A DNA stretch of 64,000 bases from VRUE01 sp963695835 (GTDB taxonomy: Bacteria; Actinomycetota; Thermoleophilia; Solirubrobacterales; 70-9): positions 124,001-188,000 of the forward strand of contig CAVOHR010000001.1 of the NCBI GenBank assembly GCA_963695835.1. The letters run 5' to 3'. Each line of letters opens with the position of its first letter. Positions within the stretch are counted from its first letter, which is position 1. Positions 8,509-16,356 of this stretch are shown here, in pieces. The notes under the pieces are model-generated. The model saw only the letters and a program-made list of their open reading frames with translations. It was not told the origin of the DNA and did no database searches. The position numbers and the translations under genes are program-made.

Positions 8509-9716
8509 CCGACGTCGCAGAGCGGCTGGAGGAGCTCCGCGACAGGGGGCTCTACCGGCGGCTGCGCCTGGTCGGCGGGCCGCAGGGCGCGCGGGTGCTG
8601 CTCGACGGCCGCCCGGTCCTGCTGCTCTGCTCGAACAACTACCTCGGCCTGGCCGACCACCCGAAGGTGCGCCGCGCGGCCGCCGAGGCGGCGATGCGCT
8701 GGGGCGCCGGCGCCGGGGCGTCGCGGCTGATCTCCGGCAACATGGAGCCGCACCGGCGGCTCGAGCAGCGGCTCGCCGCCTTCAAGGGCTACGAGGAGGC
8801 GCTGCTGTTCGGCTCCGGCTACCTCGCCAACACCGGCGCGATCGCGGCGCTCGCGGGGCGCGGCGAGGTCGTCTTCTCCGACGCGCTGAACCACGCCAGC
8901 ATCGTCGACGGCTGCCGCCTCTCGCGGGCCGAGACCTTCGTCTACCGCCACGGCGATGTCGAGCACCTCTCCTGGGGGCTCGAGCGGGCGGGCGGGCGCT
9001 GCGCGCTGATCGTCACCGACGGCGTCTTCTCGATGGACGGCGACGTCGCGCCGCTGGAGGCCCTGGCCCGGCTGGCCCGCCGCCACGGCTGCCGGCTGAT
9101 GGTCGACGAGGCACACGCGACCGGGGCGCTCGGCCCCGGCGGCCGCGGCGCCGCCGCCGCCGCCGGGCTCGGCGGGGAGGTCGACCTGGTGGTCGGCACG
9201 CTGGGCAAGGCGCTTGGCTCCTACGGCGCCTACGTCTGCGCCGGGCGCGAGCTGCGCGAGTACCTGGTCAACACGGCGCGCCCCTTCGTCTTCTCCACCG
9301 CCCCCCCGCCGCCCGTGCTCGCCGCCGCGCTGGCCGCGCTCGATCTGCTCGAAGCGGCGCCGCAGCTGGTCGAGCAGCTGCAGGCGAACGCCGCAACCCT
9401 GCGCGGTGCGCTGGCCGCCGAGGGCCTGCCGGTCGGCGCCGGCGAGTGCCAGATCGTCCCGGTCGAGATCGGTGACGCCGAGCGGACGATGGCGCTGAGC
9501 GAGCGGCTGCTGGAGCGAGGCGTCTTCGCCCAGGGCATCCGGCCGCCGACCGTGCCCGAGGGCTCCTCGCGGCTGCGCTTCGCGGTGATGGCGACACACC
9601 GCCCGAACGAGCTGGAGCGGGCGGCGCGGCTGGCCGGTGAGGCCGCGCGCGAGCTGGGGATCGCTGCCGCGAGCACTGCCCCCGCGCCGATCGAAGCGCC
9701 GGCCATCGCGGCCTGA
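8505..9716 (+). CDS. bioF: 8-amino-7-oxononanoate synthase
   Basis: This PLP enzyme of the alpha-oxoamine synthase family (403 residues) condenses pimeloyl-ACP or pimeloyl-CoA with L-alanine. The PLP lysine is in GTLGKALGSYGAY, the cofactor Asp/His block is DEAHATGALG, and the N-terminal SNNYLGLADHPKV block is typical. It overlaps bioB by four bases and bioD by one base, so the three are translated as one operon. Confidence 0.93.
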   Translation: MTDVAERLEELRDRGLYRRLRLVGGPQGARVLLDGRPVLLLCSNNYLGLADHPKVRRAAAEAAMRWGAGAGASRLISGNMEPHRRLEQRLAAFKGYEEALLFGSGYLANTGAIAALAGRGEVVFSDALNHASIVDGCRLSRAETFVYRHGDVEHLSWGLERAGGRCALIVTDGVFSMDGDVAPLEALARLARRHGCRLMVDEAHATGALGPGGRGAAAAAGLGGEVDLVVGTLGKALGSYGAYVCAGRELREYLVNTARPFVFSTAPPPPVLAAALAALDLLEAAPQLVEQLQANAATLRGALAAEGLPVGAGECQIVPVEIGDAERTMALSERLLERGVFAQGIRPPTVPEGSSRLRFAVMATHRPNELERAARLAGEAARELGIAAASTAPAPIEAPAIAA

Positions 9717-10471
9717 TGGTCCGCGTCGTCTCCGCCGGCTGGCGACCGTCGCCGTTCGGCGGCGCCGGGCCGCGCGGGGTCTTCGTCACCGGCACGGGCA
9801 CCGAGGTCGGCAAGACCGTGGTGGCCGGGGCGATTGCCCGCACCCTCCGGGCGAGCGGCCAGCGGGTCGCCGTCTTCAAGCCGGCGGTGACGGGACTCGA
9901 TGAGTTCGCTGGTGGTCCGGCCGGTGGGCCGCTTTCCCACATGGCAGGTAGGAAAGCTGCCCACCGGCCGGACCATGAGGCGCTGCGGGCGGCCGCGGAG
10001 AGCGAGCAGGGGAATGAGGAGATCGCGCCGTATCGGTATGGGCCGCCGATGTCGCCGCACCTCGCCGCGGAGCTGGCGGGCGAGGGGATCTCGCCGGACC
10101 GCATGCTCCGTGCGGCCCGTGCCGCGGCGGACGAAGCCGACGTGCTCGTCTGCGAGGGGATCGGCGGGCTGCTCGTGCCGCTGGCGCCGAGTTACTCGGT
10201 CCGCGACCTCGCCGTCGACCTCGGTTTCCCGCTCGTCGTCGCCGCCCCCCCCGGCCTCGGCACGATCAACCACACGCTGCTGACGCTCGAGGCGGCGCGC
10301 GCCGCCGGCCTCGAGGTCACCGCGGTCGTCCTCACGCCGTGGCCGGCCGCGCCGGACGAGATCGAACGCTCGAACCGAGAGACGATCGCGAGGCTGGGCA
10401 ACGTCCAGGTCCAGGTGCTGCCGCACCTGGACCTGGACGAGCCCGAAACCTGGCCTGCGCTCGCCGTGTGA
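9716..10471 (+). CDS. bioD: Dethiobiotin synthetase with palindrome-encoded insert
   Basis: This 251-residue ATP-dependent ligase closes the ureido ring of dethiobiotin. The P-loop GTGTEVGKT is at residues 26-34, the catalytic Lys in KPAVTG follows, and EGIGGLLVPL matches the family EGAGG block. Between KPAVTG and PDHEAL there are about 21 extra residues, of which 67-86 are encoded by an imperfect 24-bp palindrome. The frame is kept and all motifs around the insert survive, so the enzyme may still work with an enlarged surface loop. The last codon and stop touch a terminator-like hairpin. Confidence 0.9.
   Translation: MVRVVSAGWRPSPFGGAGPRGVFVTGTGTEVGKTVVAGAIARTLRASGQRVAVFKPAVTGLDEFAGGPAGGPLSHMAGRKAAHRPDHEALRAAAESEQGNEEIAPYRYGPPMSPHLAAELAGEGISPDRMLRAARAAADEADVLVCEGIGGLLVPLAPSYSVRDLAVDLGFPLVVAAPPGLGTINHTLLTLEAARAAGLEVTAVVLTPWPAAPDEIERSNRETIARLGNVQVQVLPHLDLDEPETWPALAV
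9914..9974. repeat. 24-bp palindromic element inside bioD
   Basis: Arms 9914-9937 and 9951-9974 pair at 23 of 24 positions (mismatch at 9930/9958) around a 13-base loop. The element begins on a codon boundary (codon 67) and is translated. A palindrome this long is not explained by coding constraint. It looks like an in-frame insertion of a mobile palindromic element, comparable in concept to the Rickettsia palindromic elements found in genes. Confidence 0.85.
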
Positions 10472-10506
10472 CGACTTGTTGTCGCATAGCGATAACAAGT
10501 CGTCAC
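10468..10506. terminator. Hairpin between convergent bioD and MFS gene
   Basis: An 18-bp stem (13 perfect pairs, one G-T pair, then four more) closes on a three-base loop. It begins in the bioD stop region and ends 10 bases before the end of the convergent transporter gene. The position fits a bidirectional terminator. No T-run follows, so it may be another palindromic element serving that role. Confidence 0.6.
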
Positions 10507-10515
10507 AGCGCCGGC

Positions 10516-12018
10516 TCAGCCAACCGGCTCGGCGGCGACCTCCTCCGCCGCCGCCAGCTCGGAGCCGCCGGGGTTGACGGCGGCCTCGGCGGCCTCGGGG
10601 CTGAGCTGCCGCGCTCTCGGCTTGGCGCGGATCGACAGGGCGGCGATCGCGGCTCCCGCCAGCGCGACCGCGGCGGAAACCGCCATCGCGTTGCTCAGCC
10701 CGTCGACGAACTGCTGCGGGCCCGCCGCTTCGAAGCTGCTGCCGGCCGAGCCCTGGAAGATCGCACCGGTGACGGCGATGCCAAGGCTGCCGCCGACCAT
10801 GCGGAACATCGAGAGGACGCCGGAGGCGACGCCGGCTTTCTCGACTGCGACCGCGTTCATCGCGGCGCTGGTCATCGGCGACATCGTCAGCGCGATGCCG
10901 ATGCCGAGCAGCATGAAGCCGGGCAGCAGGTCGAGGTAGCCGGAGTCGACGGCGATGCCGGTGAAGGTGTAGAGCGAGGCGGTGAGGATCATCAGCCCGG
11001 CGACGATCAGCCAGCGCGGGCCGAAGCGGTCGGCGAGCCGGCCGGCGACCGGCGCGACGCCGACGATCATCAGCGTCGAGGGCAGGAAGCGCACCCCCGC
11101 CTCCAGCGGCGAGTAGCGGAGGATGTCCTGCATGTAGAGGGCGAGGAAGAAGAAGACACCCATCATCGCGAAGGTGATGATCAGGGCGACGACCACCGCG
11201 CCGAGGAAGTTGCGGTCGGCGAAGAAGCGGAATTCGACCATCGGCGCCTTGACGCGAAGCTCGGTTACGACGAAGGCGATCCCGCCGAGCAGCGCGCCGG
11301 CGAGCAGGCCGACGATCGCGGGCGAGCCCCAGCCCCAGCCGTTGGCCTCGACCAGGGCGAGGACCAGCGCGGTGAGGCTGGCAGTGAGCATGGCGACGCC
11401 GAGATAGTCGACCTCGCGACCGACCGTGGTGTCGCGCGACTCGCGCACCGCGAACAGCGTCGCGGTGACGGCGGCGACCGCCACCGGGATGTTGAGGTAG
11501 AAGATCGCCCGCCAGCTGACGTGCTCGGTGAGGAAGCCGCCGAGGACCGGGCCGATCGCCAGGGCGAGGCCGGAGACGCCGGCCCAGGTACCCATCGCCT
11601 TGCCGCGCTCGTGGGCGGGGAAGGCGTCGGTGATGATCGAGAGCGTGCCGGGCATCATCAGCGCCGCGCCGACGCCCTGCACGACCCGGCTGATCACCAG
11701 GTCGGTGGCGCCGGCGGCGAAGCCGGCGGTGGCCGAGGAGAGGGCGAAGATGACGACGCCGGCGAGGAACATGCGGCGGCGCCCGAAGATGTCGCCGAGC
11801 CGCCCGCCGGTCGCCAGCAGCACCGCGAAGGAGAGGGTGTAGCCGTTGATCATCCACTCGAGGCCGGAGATCGAGGCGCCGAGGTCGCGCTGGATCGAAG
11901 GCAGGGCGACGTTGACGACGGTGTTGTCGAGCATGATCATGAACAGCGCGAAGCACATCGCTCCGAGCGTCCACCACTTGCGGTTGTCGTCGGTGATCAG
12001 GTGGCGGTAACGGGTCAT
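10516..12018 (-). CDS. MFS transporter, DHA2/EmrB-QacA type
   Basis: This 500-residue inner-membrane protein has about 14 hydrophobic helices and the motif-A sequence GGRLGDIFGRRR between TM2 and TM3. A WMINGYTLSFA block in the first helices is typical of drug:proton antiporters with 14 TMs. It is downstream of a MarR regulator on the same strand with a 73-base gap, the standard regulator-pump pairing. It lies inside the biotin locus. Export of a drug is the default guess, and transport of a biotin-related compound is an untested alternative. Confidence 0.88.
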   Translation of the reverse strand: MTRYRHLITDDNRKWWTLGAMCFALFMIMLDNTVVNVALPSIQRDLGASISGLEWMINGYTLSFAVLLATGGRLGDIFGRRRMFLAGVVIFALSSATAGFAAGATDLVISRVVQGVGAALMMPGTLSIITDAFPAHERGKAMGTWAGVSGLALAIGPVLGGFLTEHVSWRAIFYLNIPVAVAAVTATLFAVRESRDTTVGREVDYLGVAMLTASLTALVLALVEANGWGWGSPAIVGLLAGALLGGIAFVVTELRVKAPMVEFRFFADRNFLGAVVVALIITFAMMGVFFFLALYMQDILRYSPLEAGVRFLPSTLMIVGVAPVAGRLADRFGPRWLIVAGLMILTASLYTFTGIAVDSGYLDLLPGFMLLGIGIALTMSPMTSAAMNAVAVEKAGVASGVLSMFRMVGGSLGIAVTGAIFQGSAGSSFEAAGPQQFVDGLSNAMAVSAAVALAGAAIAALSIRAKPRARQLSPEAAEAAVNPGGSELAAAEEVAAEPVG

Positions 12019-12091
12019 AGAACAGCCTCGCGTTCAGGCGCGAATCGCCACGGACTCGAACGACCGGCTGCCACCGTGTCGGTTAGCGCGT

Positions 12092-12613
12092 TCACCGGGG
12101 TCCAACCCCCTTCAGGTGCTCATAGGTCTCGGCGATGTCCTCCCTGTCCATCAGCGAGTCGACCGCCGCGTCGAGCTTGCGCCGCTGGGCGGCGCTGAGA
12201 CTCGCGGCGAACGACTCCATCCCCGCCTGGCGAACGACGAGCAGCGTGTCGACCAGCTCTTTGCCCTTCGCCGTGATCTCGACCCGGCGCACCCGCCGGT
12301 CCTCGGGATCCTCGACGCGGGTGACGAGACGCTCCCTGACGAGGCTGTCGACGGCGCGGCTCATCGACGGCACCGAGACGCCGAACGTCTCGGCCAGGTC
12401 GCTGACCTGCTTCGCCTCGCTGGCCCGGCCGAGTCCCCCCAGCTCGAGCAGCGCCTTGCACTGGGTCAGCGAGAGGCCGCACCCCTCGATCACCCGGAGC
12501 TGGTTGCCGCGGTCGTAGAGGAAGAGGTGACGGAGAAGCGCGCTCAGCTTCGCCGCCGTGTCCTGCTCCGCGGCGCTCACCCCGGGCGCCGCCACGATGT
12601 CGCTCGCTTGCAT
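12092..12613 (-). CDS. MarR family transcriptional regulator
   Basis: This 173-residue winged-helix protein has the recognition region VSDLAETFGVSVPSMSR and the wing RVEDPEDRRVRRVEIT. Helices at both ends would form the dimer interface. MarR proteins usually repress themselves and a linked exporter until a small ligand binds. I chose ATG 12613 because the longer frame to 12649 would translate through a perfect palindromic operator. It probably controls the MFS gene downstream and possibly the divergent bioA. Confidence 0.88.
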   Translation of the reverse strand: MQASDIVAAPGVSAAEQDTAAKLSALLRHLFLYDRGNQLRVIEGCGLSLTQCKALLELGGLGRASEAKQVSDLAETFGVSVPSMSRAVDSLVRERLVTRVEDPEDRRVRRVEITAKGKELVDTLLVVRQAGMESFAASLSAAQRRKLDAAVDSLMDREDIAETYEHLKGVGPR

Positions 12614-12636
12614 CTGGACAATCCTTGCACAACCGC

Positions 12637-12662
12637 AACTATTTCCCAACCGAAATAGTTGT
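12637..12662. promoter_or_regulatory. Probable MarR operator
   Basis: Perfect 10-bp arms (12637-12646 and 12653-12662, CAACTATTTC and its complement) are separated by six bases. The site lies 24 bases upstream of the MarR start and about 87 bases upstream of bioA. Its size and A/T-rich arms fit a MarR dimer site. Confidence 0.75.
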
Positions 12663-12748
12663 CGGTGTGACGCATATCACGCTGTGACCCCGGGCCAAAA
12701 TCCGCTCTGGCGCCCGGGTTCCGCCGGAGGCCGATCTAAGGTCGGTTC

Positions 12749-14068
12749 GTGGCGATGACGGTGGATCCCGCGCAGCTCGATCGTGACCATCTCTGGCACC
12801 CGTTCACCCAGCAGCTCGGCTGGGTCGAGGAAGAGCCCCTGATGATCGAGAGAGCCGAGGGCTCGCAGCTGATCGACCGCGACGGCCGGCGCTACATCGA
12901 CGGCGTCTCGTCGCTGTGGTGCAACGTCCACGGGCATCGCCACCCCGGCATCGACGCCGCGGTGCGTGCGCAGCTCGACCGGGTCGCCCACTCGACGATG
13001 CTCGGCCTCTCCCACCCCGCCGCCGCCGAGCTGGCGGCGCGCTTGGTCGAGCTGGCGCCGGATGGGCTCTCGCGCGTCTTCTACTCGGAGTCGGGCTCGA
13101 CCGCGGTCGAGATCGCCCTGAAGATGGCCTTCCAGTACCAGCAGCAGCGCGGCGGCCAGCACACCCGCCGCACCTCCTTCGTCCACCTGCGCGACGCCTA
13201 CCACGGCGACACGATCGGCTCGGTCTCGGTCGGCGGCATCGACAGCTTCCACGCCACCTACCGGCCGCTGCTGTTCCGGACGCACGCGACCGAGCCCGGC
13301 GACGCCGCCGGCCTCGAGCGGGTCCTCGACTGCCACGAGGAGGAGATCGCCGCGGTGATCGTCGAGCCGCTGGTGCAGGGCGCGGCCGGGGTGCTGGTCC
13401 ACCCGCCGGGCTACCTGCGCGCGGTGCGCGAGCTGTGCGACCGCTTCGGCGTGCTGCTGATCTGCGACGAGGTGGCGACCGGGTTCGGCCGCACCGGGAC
13501 GATGTTCGCCTGCGAGCAGGAGGACGTCGCGCCCGACCTGCTCTGCCTCGCCAAGGGACTGACCGGCGGCTACCTGCCGCTCGCCGCGACGCTGAGCAGC
13601 GAGCGGATCTACGCGGGCTTCCTCGGCTCCCCCGCGGAGCAGCGCACCTTCTTCCACGGCCACACCTACACCGGCAACCCGCTGGCCTGCGCCGCGGCGC
13701 TGGCCAGCCTCGACGCCTTCGAGTGGGAGCGGACGATCGAGCGCCTGCAGCCGAAGATCGGCCTGCTCGGCGAGTTGCTCGCGGTGGTCGCGGCGATGCC
13801 CGAGGTGGCGGAGGTGCGCCGGTGCGGCTTCATGGTCGGGATCGACCTCGGCCGGCACGACCCGGCGCTGCGGCTCGGCCACCGGGTGACGCTGGAGGCG
13901 CGAGCGCGCGGCGCGATCGTGCGGCCGCTCGGCGACGTCGTCGTGCTGATGCCACCGCTCTCGATCTCCGAAGCCGAGTTGAGGAGGCTGGTCGAAATCA
14001 CCTCGGAGTCGATCCAGGCCGCCGTCGCCTCGATCCGAGCCTCGACCCCTCTCGCGCAAGCCGCATAG
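12749..14068 (+). CDS. bioA: Adenosylmethionine-8-amino-7-oxononanoate aminotransferase
   Basis: This class III aminotransferase of 439 residues moves the SAM amino group to 8-amino-7-oxononanoate. The N-terminal DHLWHPFTQ block is characteristic of BioA. The cofactor Asp is in CDEVATGFGRTG and the PLP lysine in LAKGLTGGYLPLA. GTG 12749 or ATG 12755 are both possible starts. It is separated from bioBFD by the opposite-strand MarR/MFS pair, so it needs its own promoter, probably overlapping the MarR operator region. Confidence 0.94.
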   Translation: MAMTVDPAQLDRDHLWHPFTQQLGWVEEEPLMIERAEGSQLIDRDGRRYIDGVSSLWCNVHGHRHPGIDAAVRAQLDRVAHSTMLGLSHPAAAELAARLVELAPDGLSRVFYSESGSTAVEIALKMAFQYQQQRGGQHTRRTSFVHLRDAYHGDTIGSVSVGGIDSFHATYRPLLFRTHATEPGDAAGLERVLDCHEEEIAAVIVEPLVQGAAGVLVHPPGYLRAVRELCDRFGVLLICDEVATGFGRTGTMFACEQEDVAPDLLCLAKGLTGGYLPLAATLSSERIYAGFLGSPAEQRTFFHGHTYTGNPLACAAALASLDAFEWERTIERLQPKIGLLGELLAVVAAMPEVAEVRRCGFMVGIDLGRHDPALRLGHRVTLEARARGAIVRPLGDVVVLMPPLSISEAELRRLVEITSESIQAAVASIRASTPLAQAA

Positions 14069-14091
14069 GCGCACGAGATACGCTGATCCAG

Positions 14092-14733
14092 ATGAGTGAA
14101 CGGCAGCGTGGGCCCGCGGAGGCGCCAAATCTCGGAGAGCCCGCGGTACCTCGACCGTCCGCTTCGGTAGTGCTGCTGCGAAGAGGCGAGATGCACGGGG
14201 ACCGGGCGCTGGAGGTCTTGCTGCTGAAGCGCACCAAGAGCGCCAAGTTCATGCCCGGGGTGTGGGTGTTCCCGGGGGGTGGCGTCGATCTCGAGGACGG
14301 TGAGGGCGAAGCCGGGCACAGAGCTTGCGCCGTGCGCGAGCTGGAGGAGGAGGCCGGGATCGCGCTGCCCGAGGAGGAGGAGCTTGTCCTGTTCTCTCGC
14401 TGGATCACCCCCGAGGTCGTCTCGCGGCGCTTCGACGCCTGGTTCTTCCTGGCGCCGGCGCCCGCCCACGCGCCGCCCAAGCCGGATGGAGTCGAGACCG
14501 TCGACGCCGGCTGGTTCGCGCCGGGCGCGGCGCTGGAAGCGCAAGCTGCCGGCGAGCTGGCGCTGGCCTTTCCGACGATCAAGCAGCTCGAAACGCTGCT
14601 CCCCTTCCGCACCTCCTCTGAAGCGATCGAGGCTCACCGCGATCGTCAGGTCGAGCCAATCCTGCCGAAGATCGTCGGCACTCACGACGACCACCGAGTC
14701 GTCCTCCCCGGCGATCCGGATTACCCGGACTGA
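14092..14733 (+). CDS. Nudix hydrolase
   Basis: This 213-residue protein has a Nudix box reading GGGVDLEDGEGEAG then RELEEEAGI, with the REXXEE metal-binding core intact. Family members hydrolyse nucleoside diphosphates linked to other groups, and the substrate here is unknown. The residues before the box (FMPGVWVFPGGG) match the long-linker subgroup often linked to CoA or NADH substrates. It starts 23 bases after bioA and may be co-transcribed. Confidence 0.87.
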   Translation: MSERQRGPAEAPNLGEPAVPRPSASVVLLRRGEMHGDRALEVLLLKRTKSAKFMPGVWVFPGGGVDLEDGEGEAGHRACAVRELEEEAGIALPEEEELVLFSRWITPEVVSRRFDAWFFLAPAPAHAPPKPDGVETVDAGWFAPGAALEAQAAGELALAFPTIKQLETLLPFRTSSEAIEAHRDRQVEPILPKIVGTHDDHRVVLPGDPDYPD

Positions 14734-14767
14734 CGCCGACAGGGCCCGCGCGCCGCGCGGTATCGGA

Positions 14768-15442
14768 TCAGTCCTGCGGGAACGGCTCGAGGCCCGCGTG
14801 CCAGGGCCCCGGCGGGTAGGTGTGGAGGCCGCTCTCGTCCATCTCGCCATGCAGCCGCTCGAACAGCCGGCCGGCGTTTCTCAGCGCCTCTTTCAGCTCG
14901 GCCTCGCTGCGCTCGCGCAGGTGCCAGAGGAACCACAGCTGGCGGTCGTTGACGCCGAAGTCGATCTCGCCGGTCATCGTCGTCGTCCAGGCGAGGAAGC
15001 CGGGGCCGAACAGCTCGCGCAGCTTGACCGGGTCGTACTCGCTCGGCACCGTCGCCAGGAAGCGCTTGTTGAAGTCGATCGACTCGAACTCGACCTTGCG
15101 GGCGAAACGCCGGGTGACGACCTCGTGGCCCTCGATCGACTCGACGTTGAAGGCGGGGACGACCCTGGCCAGGTCGGGCATGTGGGCCTTGGCGAGGATC
15201 GCGGTCGGCAGCAGCGCCTTGCCGAACAGCCCGCCGGCCTCCTTTTCGTCGGCGTCGCAGGAGGAGCCCCAAAACCCCTCGGCGAGCTGCCCGGTGAGCC
15301 GGTTCGACCCGCCCACGCAGAGCGCCACCGGGCCGTCCTTGGGATTGATCCCGCCGACCTCCTCGTAGCCGAGGTCGTTGCGCTCGCCGTAGCGCCGCAC
15401 GGTCCCGGCCCAGTCCGCAGCTTCCTGCTTCGCGCCCATCAC
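14768..15442 (-). CDS. Uncharacterised soluble protein
   Basis: I do not recognise this 224-residue protein. It has no signal peptide or membrane helix. It contains a hydrophobic core around FNKRFLATVPSEYDPVKLRELFGPGFLAWTT, which recalls proteins that describe a conserved beta-sandwich next to LemA genes (DUF3137-like), but the match is weak. It is convergent with the Nudix gene and divergent from lemA. The codon pattern is like that of its neighbours, so it is probably a real gene. Confidence 0.65.
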   Translation of the reverse strand: MMGAKQEAADWAGTVRRYGERNDLGYEEVGGINPKDGPVALCVGGSNRLTGQLAEGFWGSSCDADEKEAGGLFGKALLPTAILAKAHMPDLARVVPAFNVESIEGHEVVTRRFARKVEFESIDFNKRFLATVPSEYDPVKLRELFGPGFLAWTTTMTGEIDFGVNDRQLWFLWHLRERSEAELKEALRNAGRLFERLHGEMDESGLHTYPPGPWHAGLEPFPQD

Positions 15443-15464
15443 CCGATCCTATGCTCGCAGGGGG

Positions 15465-15510
15465 CGTGCCCAGAGTTGACCACCCATATTGGCGGTCAAC
15501 TCTGGGCACG
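15465..15510. repeat. Perfect 17-bp inverted repeat, 12-base loop
   Basis: The arm 15465-15481 is exactly complementary to 15494-15510. It lies in the 117-base gap between two divergent genes, 22 bases from one start and 49 bases from the other. It has the same architecture as the element at 4068-4114 but an unrelated arm sequence. A divergent operator is possible, but 17-bp perfect arms with a structured 12-base loop suggest a dispersed palindromic repeat. Confidence 0.85.
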
Positions 15511-15559
15511 TACGTCGGCTTCCCCTTGCTCCGGGGGGATCGGGAAGTAAGATGAGGCC

Positions 15560-16123
15560 ATGGTCGTCGTTCTCATCGTGATCGTGGCGCTGATCGCCGT
15601 CGTCGCCCTCTATTACGTCGCCAAGCGCAACTCGATCATTTCGCAGCGCAACCAGGTCGACGAGTCCTGGAGCGGGATCGACGTGCAGCTGAAGCGGCGC
15701 CACGACCTCGTCCCCAACCTGGTCGAGACGGTCAAGGGCTACGCCGCGCACGAGAGCCAGGTGTTCGAGAAGGTGACGCAGGCGCGCGCCGAGGCGATGT
15801 CGGCGGAGGGGGTCGGCGAGACGGCCAAGGCCGAGCAGGGTTTGAGCGGCGCCCTGGCGGGCCTGCGCGCCGTCGCCGAGAACTACCCGCAGCTGCGGGC
15901 GACCGAAAACTTCCAGCAGCTGAGCCGCAACCTGTCCCAGCTCGAGGACGAAATCCAGGCTTCGCGGCGGATCTACAACTCCAACGTGCGCGCCTACAAC
16001 ACCGCGATCCAGCAGTTCCCGGGCTCGATCATCGCCAACCAGGGCGGCTTCACCGCGCGGGAGTACTTCGAGATCGAGGACACGGGCGAGCGCGAGCCGG
16101 TCGCGGTCAGCTTCGACAAATAG
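15560..16123 (+). CDS. LemA family protein
   Basis: This 187-residue protein has an N-terminal membrane helix (residues 2-23) followed by the LemA helical bundle with the signature QRNQVDESWSGIDVQLKRRHDLVPNLVETVKGYA. LemA proteins are membrane-anchored with a cytoplasmic or external helical domain, and their exact function is unknown. The start ATG at 15560 opens directly into the anchor. A rubredoxin gene follows 22 bases downstream. Confidence 0.92.
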   Translation: MVVVLIVIVALIAVVALYYVAKRNSIISQRNQVDESWSGIDVQLKRRHDLVPNLVETVKGYAAHESQVFEKVTQARAEAMSAEGVGETAKAEQGLSGALAGLRAVAENYPQLRATENFQQLSRNLSQLEDEIQASRRIYNSNVRAYNTAIQQFPGSIIANQGGFTAREYFEIEDTGEREPVAVSFDK

Positions 16124-16145
16124 CGCTGCGGTTTAAGCTTTGGAC

Positions 16146-16337
16146 ATGGCCGCAACCGCCGAAGCGACCCTCTGGATCTGCGAGAGCTGCGGGTTCATCT
16201 ACGACCCCGAGATCGGCGATCCCGACGGCGGCATCCCGCCCGGAACCCCGTTCGAGGAGATCCCCGGCGACTGGTTCTGCCCGGTCTGCGGGGCGCGCAC
16301 CTCCGATTTCCGGCCGGTCGAGCCGGGCGAGGCTTAG
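16146..16337 (+). CDS. Rubredoxin
   Basis: This 63-residue one-iron electron carrier has both CxxC knuckles (CESCG and CPVCG) and the spacer GDPDGGIPPGTPFEEIPGDW characteristic of rubredoxins. ATG 16146 is preferred over the upstream TTG 16140. It precedes a GMC-type flavoprotein by 19 bases, so it may accept or donate electrons for that enzyme, or for an alkane or fatty-acid hydroxylase elsewhere. Confidence 0.93.
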   Translation: MAATAEATLWICESCGFIYDPEIGDPDGGIPPGTPFEEIPGDWFCPVCGARTSDFRPVEPGEA

Positions 16338-16356
16338 GCCCGGAGGGCATCCCGCC

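Noticed and set aside
9230..11977. 915-codon frame on the minus strand across bioF, bioD and the MFS gene.
   Set aside because: Low-complexity Arg/Ala-rich translation overlapping well-supported genes in other frames.
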